Below are positions 59,157 through 64,000 of a stretch of 64,000 bases of DNA, in pieces. The notes under the pieces were generated by a model. That model did no database searches. It was given only the letters and a program-made list of their open reading frames with translations, and was not told the origin of the DNA. The stretch is from NCBI GenBank assembly GCA_017428625.1, contig JAFRQM010000011.1:62001-126000 (forward strand). Reading direction: 5' to 3'. Every line of letters starts with the position of its first letter. Position 1 is the stretch's first letter. A program made the translations under genes and the position numbers. Origin of the DNA: Clostridia bacterium (GTDB lineage Bacteria; Bacillota; Clostridia; Oscillospirales; Acutalibacteraceae).

Positions 59157-60365
59157 ATGCCTGAATTTGAAGATTTCAACACCCTGCCTATTGGCAAACT
59201 CGGCCTTATTGCGCTACCGGGTTGTGAAGAATTAGCCGCAAAAATCGACAAATATCTTGTTGAATGGCGGCTTGAAAGAGAAGACAATCACAAAGACGAC
59301 CTTGCTTTTCAAGGCTATCATAAAGACACTTTTCTTATTAACGCCACTTTTTCAAGATTCGGCACAGGCGAAGCCAAGTGTGTTATAAACCAAAGTGTGC
59401 GCGGATATGATATTTTCATTATCAGCGATTGTTTCAACCACGGTGTAAAATATGAGATGTATGGTCAGCAGGTTCCGATGAGCCCCGATGATCACTATGC
59501 AAACATCAAACGCGCAATCAGTGCCGTAGGCGGAAAGGCAAGAAGACTCACCGTTATTATGCCGATGCTTTATGAAGGCAGACAGCATAAAAGAATGAGC
59601 CGTGAATCGCTTGACGCAGCTGTTATGCTTCAGGAATTATGCAACAACCTCGGAGTTGACAACATTATTACATTTGACGCTCACGACGCCAGAGTTCAGA
59701 ACGCTGTTCCCCTTTGCGGTTTTGAAAATGTTCAGCCTGTTTATCAGATGATCAAAGCACTCACAAAAACAGTTGATAATCTGAAAATTGATAAAGAGCA
59801 TCTTATGATAATATCACCCGATGAAGGCGGTATGCACAGGTGTATTTATTACTCAACTGTTCTCGGCGTTGACCTTGGCATGTTTTATAAGCGCCGTGAT
59901 TATTCAAAAATTGTCAAAGGCAGAAACCCCATTATTGAACATCAGTTCCTCGGTGACAATGTTGAAGGCAAGGATGTTATTATAGTTGACGATATGATTT
60001 CGTCAGGCGAATCGATGATTGATGTTTCAAAAAAGCTTAAATCTCTTAAAGCAAACCGCATTTTCATATGCACTGCTTTCGGTCTTTTCTGCAACGGTTT
60101 TGAACTGTTTGACAAAGCTTATGAAGACGGATATTTTGACAAGTGTTTCACTACAAATCTTGTTTACAGAATGCCTGAACTTATAAATAAAGAATGGTAT
60201 GTTGAAGTTGACCTTTCAAAATACTGTGCATATATTGTAGATAACCTTAACCACGACAACTCAGTAAGCAAACTTCTTGACCCCGTTGAAAGAATTGACA
60301 ATCTTCTTATCAGAAAAGGATATAAGACCCCTGAAGAAATCGCTATTAAAAACGCTAAAAACTGA
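59157..60365 (+). CDS. Divergent long PRPP synthetase (ribose-phosphate pyrophosphokinase)
   Basis: 402 residues against about 315 in standard Prs. The order of motifs is kept: VRGYDIFIISD, MLYEGRQHKRMSRE in place of the YARQDRR-type flexible loop, TFDAHDARVQNA (catalytic His), ISPDEGGMHRC and the PRPP-binding VDDMISSGESM. An N-terminal segment of about 50 residues and a C-terminal extension add to the length. It makes PRPP from ribose 5-phosphate and ATP. GGAGGGG lies before the ATG. RpiB and upp at the start of the window supply and use the same pool. Confidence 0.85.
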   Translation: MPEFEDFNTLPIGKLGLIALPGCEELAAKIDKYLVEWRLEREDNHKDDLAFQGYHKDTFLINATFSRFGTGEAKCVINQSVRGYDIFIISDCFNHGVKYEMYGQQVPMSPDDHYANIKRAISAVGGKARRLTVIMPMLYEGRQHKRMSRESLDAAVMLQELCNNLGVDNIITFDAHDARVQNAVPLCGFENVQPVYQMIKALTKTVDNLKIDKEHLMIISPDEGGMHRCIYYSTVLGVDLGMFYKRRDYSKIVKGRNPIIEHQFLGDNVEGKDVIIVDDMISSGESMIDVSKKLKSLKANRIFICTAFGLFCNGFELFDKAYEDGYFDKCFTTNLVYRMPELINKEWYVEVDLSKYCAYIVDNLNHDNSVSKLLDPVERIDNLLIRKGYKTPEEIAIKNAKN

Positions 60366-60385
60366 ACAATATAATAAATATATTA

Positions 60386-60428
60386 ACGGTATGAGTTTTG
60401 TTAATGCTAAATTCATACCGTCTTTCTT
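60386..60428 (+). terminator. Terminator after the PRPP synthetase
   Basis: ACGGTATGA (60386-60394) and TCATACCGT (60413-60421), a perfect 9-bp stem, followed by CTTTCTTT. Confidence 0.8.
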
Positions 60429-60431
60429 TGC

Positions 60432-60466
60432 AAAAATTCACCGGCCCGTGAAAACGGACCGGTGAA
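60432..60466 (-). terminator. Terminator after the sodium symporter
   Basis: TTCACCGG (60437-60444) and CCGGTGAA (60459-60466) form a stem (with further CCGT/ACGG pairing) that on the minus strand is followed by TTTTT. Confidence 0.85.
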
Positions 60467-60477
60467 TAAAAAACTTA

Positions 60478-62016
60478 TTATTTTACTTCGCTTTTAATCT
60501 CATCAAACGTTTCAATTATTTTATCATCAGGCTTTAATGTAATGAGCGAAACAACAATAATGAAAATAAAACTGACTATAAATGCAGGAAGAAGTTCATA
60601 GATATTGAGCGCAGTATTTGCAAACCAGACTCTGATACCGAACTTCCAGAAGAATATCATAACAGCGCCGGAAATCATACCGGCAAGGGCACCGTATTTA
60701 TTTGTTCGTTTCCAGAAAAGACCGGCAAGCATTGCGGGACCGAAGGCTGCTCCGAAGCCTGCCCAAGCAAAAGATACTATTCTGAAAACGGATGAGTTGG
60801 GATTTCTCGCAAGGAAAACAGCGATAACAGCAATAATAATAACGGAAACACGAGCGATTATCATAAGTTTCTTTTCCGAAATGCTTGATTTGAAGAAGTT
60901 TTTAATTATATCTTTTGTAACCGATGATGAAGAGGCAATAAGCTGTGAGTCTGCCGTTGACATTGTCGATGCAAGAATACCCGAAAGGAAGACACCCGCT
61001 GCAAAAGCGGCTATAAAGCCTTTGGATGAAATAAACCGACTTATATCAATAATTACAGTCTCGGCAGCCGAAGAACTGTCATAAGGTCCTACAATGCCTT
61101 TCTGCATAAGGCAATAGCCGACAACGCCGATAAGAATTGCTATTGCCATTGAAAAGACGACCCACACTGACGCGACTCTTCTTGATGTTTTAAGCTTTGA
61201 AGGGTTTTCAATAGCCATAAATCTGAGAAGAATATGAGGCATGCCGAAATAGCCGAGACCCCATGCAAGTGTTGAGGCAACAGGTAAAGCTCCATAACTG
61301 CCGGTAGTCATTGATGTAACATCAAAGCCTTTAAAAAGATTAAGAAAACCGTCCATCTGTGCGACGTTGTTGAAAACGGAACCGAAACCGCCCGCAAAAG
61401 CCTCACCGATTCCGAGAACAACGAAAAGTGAAATTGTCATAACAATTGACTGAACAAAGTCAGTTGTTGACGCTGCAAGAAAACCGCCTGTTGTGCAGTA
61501 AATGATAATAACCGCGGCCGAAATAACCATTGCGGGAATATAACCGAGGTTAGGGAAAATTGTTGAGAAAAGTTTGCCGCAGGCAGAAAAACCCGATGCA
61601 GTGTAAGGAACAAAGAAAACAATAATAATTACAGCCGCAATAAGAGATAAAATGTTTTTGTCATCGCCGAACCTTTTCGAAAAGAATTCGGGAATTGTAA
61701 CAGCACCGATTTTTTCCGAATAAAGACGAAGTCTTTTCGCAACAATAAGCCAGTTAATATAAGTGCCTATTGCAAGACCGATGGCAGTCCACGATGCTTC
61801 TGCAAGGCCGGTTATAAGAGCAACACCAGGCAAACCCATTAATAGCCAACTGCTCATATCGGATGCTTCACTGCTCATTGCCGTGACGAATGGACCTAAT
61901 TTTCTGCCGCCAAGATAAAAGTCGTCTGTTGTTTTGTTTTTTTTGGATTGTGAAATGCCTATCGACAGCATCATTGCAAGGTAAATCACAATTGCTGCAT
62001 ATAACGCTATGTTCAT
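60478..62016 (-). CDS. Sodium/solute symporter, PutP type
   Basis: 512 residues with about 13 hydrophobic segments. Conserved marks of the SSS family are DDFYLGGRKLGPFVTAMSSEASDMSSWLLMGLPG (given as its ends, residues 31-64) and the sodium site region. It resembles sodium/proline symporters. Proline is the likely substrate but the exact one cannot be read. It is monocistronic: a TGTTAAAAT-type -10 is seen upstream and a terminator downstream. Confidence 0.9.
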   Translation of the reverse strand: MNIALYAAIVIYLAMMLSIGISQSKKNKTTDDFYLGGRKLGPFVTAMSSEASDMSSWLLMGLPGVALITGLAEASWTAIGLAIGTYINWLIVAKRLRLYSEKIGAVTIPEFFSKRFGDDKNILSLIAAVIIIVFFVPYTASGFSACGKLFSTIFPNLGYIPAMVISAAVIIIYCTTGGFLAASTTDFVQSIVMTISLFVVLGIGEAFAGGFGSVFNNVAQMDGFLNLFKGFDVTSMTTGSYGALPVASTLAWGLGYFGMPHILLRFMAIENPSKLKTSRRVASVWVVFSMAIAILIGVVGYCLMQKGIVGPYDSSSAAETVIIDISRFISSKGFIAAFAAGVFLSGILASTMSTADSQLIASSSSVTKDIIKNFFKSSISEKKLMIIARVSVIIIAVIAVFLARNPNSSVFRIVSFAWAGFGAAFGPAMLAGLFWKRTNKYGALAGMISGAVMIFFWKFGIRVWFANTALNIYELLPAFIVSFIFIIVVSLITLKPDDKIIETFDEIKSEVK

Positions 62017-62081
62017 AAATAATCCTCCTGAACAAAAATCTTATGTATTTTAACACATAAATAAACAGAATGAAATACAGA

Positions 62082-62114
62082 ACGGAGTTCGGAATAAGTC
62101 CCGGACTCCGTAAA
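62082..62114. terminator. Hairpin between the TetR gene and the symporter
   Basis: ACGGAGTTCGG (62082-62092) pairs with CCGGACTCCGT (62101-62111), nearly perfect. It has no long T run on either side, so terminator function is likely but not certain. Confidence 0.5.
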
Positions 62115-62192
62115 TGATAATATGCAATTCTTCAATAATAACAGTATAAAAACAAAAATATATTAGCAGAACAAATATAATATTATAAAAAA

Positions 62193-62777
62193 TTATTTTA
62201 AAAAGCCTTTAAATAATACAGGCAATAAGTCTTCAGAATATTTAGCAAGAGAATACTCACCGTTACACAGGCACCAATCGCTTATTATTGCGCGTTCACA
62301 AAGCGCGTATGCCTTAACAATCTCATTGAGTGAAATATCATTACGAAACTCGCCTGTGTTCTGACCTTGAGCGACAATCTTTCTTAACAGTTTATAATAA
62401 ACTCTGTTGTGGTCAAGCAGGCTTTTATTGCCGTAAGTTGTCAGTTGTGAGGAATACAGGCGTGAAACAAGTTCAAAAGGAGTTTCATTTTCCATTATTT
62501 TGAATAATTCAGCATTGAGAAACATCAGTTTTTCAAAGCAGCTCATACTGTCTGAAAGATTGTTCTGTAATTCTTCGTATTTACCGTCGAATAAATCTGA
62601 CAGAGAATTAAGCAAATCATCTTTGCCTTCAAAATAATGATAAAAAGACCCTCTTGAAGTGCCGGATTCATAAACTATTTCTTCAACGCTTGTGTTTTCA
62701 TAACCCTGTTCATAAAACAGTTTCCATGCGGCGTTAACGATTTTTGCTTTAGTTTCTCTGTTGGCTCTTCTTGCCAT
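62193..62777 (-). CDS. TetR-family regulator
   Basis: 194 residues. N-terminal helix-turn-helix (about 8-55: KAKIVNAAWKLFYEQGYENTSVEEIV, then SGTSRGSFYHYFEGKDDLL) is typical. The C-terminal ligand domain is poorly conserved. It begins three bases after the Sir2 stop, so it is the third gene of folA-sir2-tetR. The symporter downstream could be a target, but direct evidence is lacking. Confidence 0.88.
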   Translation of the reverse strand: MARRANRETKAKIVNAAWKLFYEQGYENTSVEEIVYESGTSRGSFYHYFEGKDDLLNSLSDLFDGKYEELQNNLSDSMSCFEKLMFLNAELFKIMENETPFELVSRLYSSQLTTYGNKSLLDHNRVYYKLLRKIVAQGQNTGEFRNDISLNEIVKAYALCERAIISDWCLCNGEYSLAKYSEDLLPVLFKGFLK

Positions 62778-62779
62778 TA

Positions 62780-63490
62780 TTATACCTCTAATTCAGATAA
62801 TACTTTGCCTACATTTTCGTGTGTAATAAAAGTTGCCATTGAGTCCATCGGAGTTTTATCCCTGTTTATCAGGACAAGATTATCGCCATTGAAATAACGG
62901 ACGAATCCTGCGGCAGGGTAAACCGTAAGGCTGGTGCCAGCAATTATGAGAGTATCGGCATTCTGAATATGTCGAACAGATGACATAACAGTTTTATCAT
63001 CAAGCGGCTCTTCGTAAAGAACAACATCAGGCTTTATAATTCCTCCGCAGTCACAAACAGGGACGCCGGAACTGTTAAAGATGAAATCAAAACCAAAAAA
63101 CTTTCCGCAATTCATACAATAATTTCTGTGAACAGACCCATGAAGTTCAAACACATTTTTACTGCCGGCTGCCTGATGCAAACCATCAATGTTTTGTGTT
63201 ATTACAGCTTTAAGTCTGTTCGATTTTTCAAGCCCGGCGAGAGTAATATGCGCTGCATTCGGTTTTTTATCGTTAAAAAGCATTTTATTGCGGTAAAAAC
63301 GGTAAAATTCTTCTGTATTATTGACAAAAAAAGAATGGCTCAGAATTGTCTCCGGAGGATATTTATAAGTCTGGTTATAAAGACCGTCAACACTTCTGAA
63401 GTCAGGAATTCCGCTTTCGGTTGAAACTCCCGCGCCGCCGAAAAAAACAATATATTTGCTGTTGTCAATTATTTTCTGCAATGCATTCAT
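62780..63490 (-). CDS. Sir2-type NAD-dependent protein deacylase
   Basis: 236 residues of a sirtuin. The NAD-binding GGAGVSTESGIPDFRS (about 19-34), TQNIDGLHQAAG, FELHGSV (catalytic His about 117) and a four-Cys zinc site (C.NC..., VCDCGG) are all present. It removes acyl groups from lysines using NAD. It overlaps folA by four bases (ATGA-type) and so shares its transcript. Confidence 0.94.
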   Translation of the reverse strand: MNALQKIIDNSKYIVFFGGAGVSTESGIPDFRSVDGLYNQTYKYPPETILSHSFFVNNTEEFYRFYRNKMLFNDKKPNAAHITLAGLEKSNRLKAVITQNIDGLHQAAGSKNVFELHGSVHRNYCMNCGKFFGFDFIFNSSGVPVCDCGGIIKPDVVLYEEPLDDKTVMSSVRHIQNADTLIIAGTSLTVYPAAGFVRYFNGDNLVLINRDKTPMDSMATFITHENVGKVLSELEV

Positions 63491-63981
63491 TTTGTTTTTG
63501 AATAAGTTACAAATCTGAATTCAAGCCCGTTGTGCTCCATAACTTCGCTTTCATCTGTTATAGACCACTCTTCTTTTTTATCCATATCGGGGAAGAACTT
63601 CTGAGCGTTTTCATCTGAAGAATCAACTTTGGTAATATATGCTGTGTCGCAGTAATCAATTAACTGCGCATAAATAGAAGCGCCACCGCAAACATAGATT
63701 TTTTTACTTTCAAAATCTTTTAGTTTTTCAAAAAGTTCATCCATTGAACGGCAGATAATTACGCCCTCGGGATTCCAGTTCAAATCATTAGAAATAACAA
63801 CAGTAGTTCTTCCGGGCAAGGGTCGCTGACCGGGTAACGAAAGAAGAGTTGCCATTCCCATAACAACAACATTACCCATAGTATGTTCTTTGAAAAACTT
63901 CATATCCGCGGGAATATGAAAAAGCAAATCATTGTCTCTGCCGATACCCCAGTTATTGTCAACGCAAACAATTGTATTCAT
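63487..63981 (-). CDS. folA: Dihydrofolate reductase
   Basis: 164 residues from the ATG at 63981, seven bases after GAGGTG; a TTG one codon upstream is a weaker choice. It reduces dihydrofolate with NADPH. Marks are IVCVDNNWGIGRDNDLLFHIPADMKFFKEHT (given here as NNWGIGRDNDLL and IPADMKFF), VVMGMATLLSLP and YVCGGASIYAQL. The gene is complete; the rest of its operon lies beyond the window edge. Confidence 0.95.
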   Translation of the reverse strand: MNTIVCVDNNWGIGRDNDLLFHIPADMKFFKEHTMGNVVVMGMATLLSLPGQRPLPGRTTVVISNDLNWNPEGVIICRSMDELFEKLKDFESKKIYVCGGASIYAQLIDYCDTAYITKVDSSDENAQKFFPDMDKKEEWSITDESEVMEHNGLEFRFVTYSKTK

Positions 63982-64000
63982 CAATTATCACCTCTGAATA

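Noticed and set aside
1..64000. tRNA or rRNA genes
   Set aside because: No cloverleaf or conserved rRNA segment was recognised in the intergenic regions, all of which are shorter than 300 bases.

Overview
This is a low-GC bacterial chromosome segment from a Clostridia-type Firmicute, most likely a gut Oscillospiraceae/Ruminococcaceae-like organism. Supporting signs are strong GGAGG ribosome binding sites, TTG and GTG starts, TGn-extended -10 promoters, the Firmicute-type GalT, and the conserved nusB-xseA-xseB-ispA-dxs-tlyA-nadK-argR-recN run. About 60 genes fill the window almost completely. I saw no rRNA, tRNA, insertion sequence, prophage or CRISPR array, and no gene-free stretch longer than 300 bases (the longest are about 250 bases, at 14053-14308 and 10541-10783).

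Layout. 1-2121: tsaE (cut by the window edge), tsaB, rpiB, upp on the + strand. 2227-3839: a secreted papain-like protein and a divergent membrane-anchored zinc-ribbon protein. 3886-10540 (-): response regulator, histidine kinase, DUF5696 lipoprotein, MIF-type tautomerase, ComEA-like protein and asnS, closely packed. 10784-14052: MocR/AspB-like aminotransferase, TetR regulator, small multidrug export-type protein, and a pyrophosphatase-like/Nudix fusion. 14309-18923: nrdR, then a four-gene carbohydrate operon (DapA-family aldolase, class II aldolase, short-chain dehydrogenase, PHP hydrolase). 19003-22899: a membrane-anchored PP2C phosphatase, galT and a ribokinase-family gene. 23049-34241: a divergent type IIA topoisomerase pair, secG, a class A penicillin-binding protein, ruvX-radA with a GME-fold protein, a Xer recombinase and a secreted C2H2-finger protein. 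34338-42674 (-): an SPFH/zinc-ribbon protein and a surface O-acylation cluster (SGNH, DUF4358, MBOAT, DHHW) ending in a large GH106-like hydrolase. 42800-43678: an orphan ArsR sensor and an unknown small protein. 43771-55134 (-): a 12-gene housekeeping operon from nusB to tyrS. 55288-60365: YfhO, MscS and a divergent PRPP synthetase. 60478-63981 (-): PutP-type symporter, TetR regulator, Sir2 and folA.

The window is mostly housekeeping with several less-described elements. The most interesting are the aldolase/dehydrogenase operon, in which a normally fused RhaD/YuxG-type enzyme is split and joined by a DapA-family lyase and a PHP protein; the divergent topoisomerase pair; the pyrophosphatase-like/Nudix fusion with a lost catalytic Asp; a secreted protein with two textbook C2H2 fingers; a PP2C phosphatase tethered to the membrane with a long low-complexity outer tail; and a Kae1-like paralog in the nusB-xseA operon. 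All functional calls rest on reading motifs and family resemblance; no database search was run.
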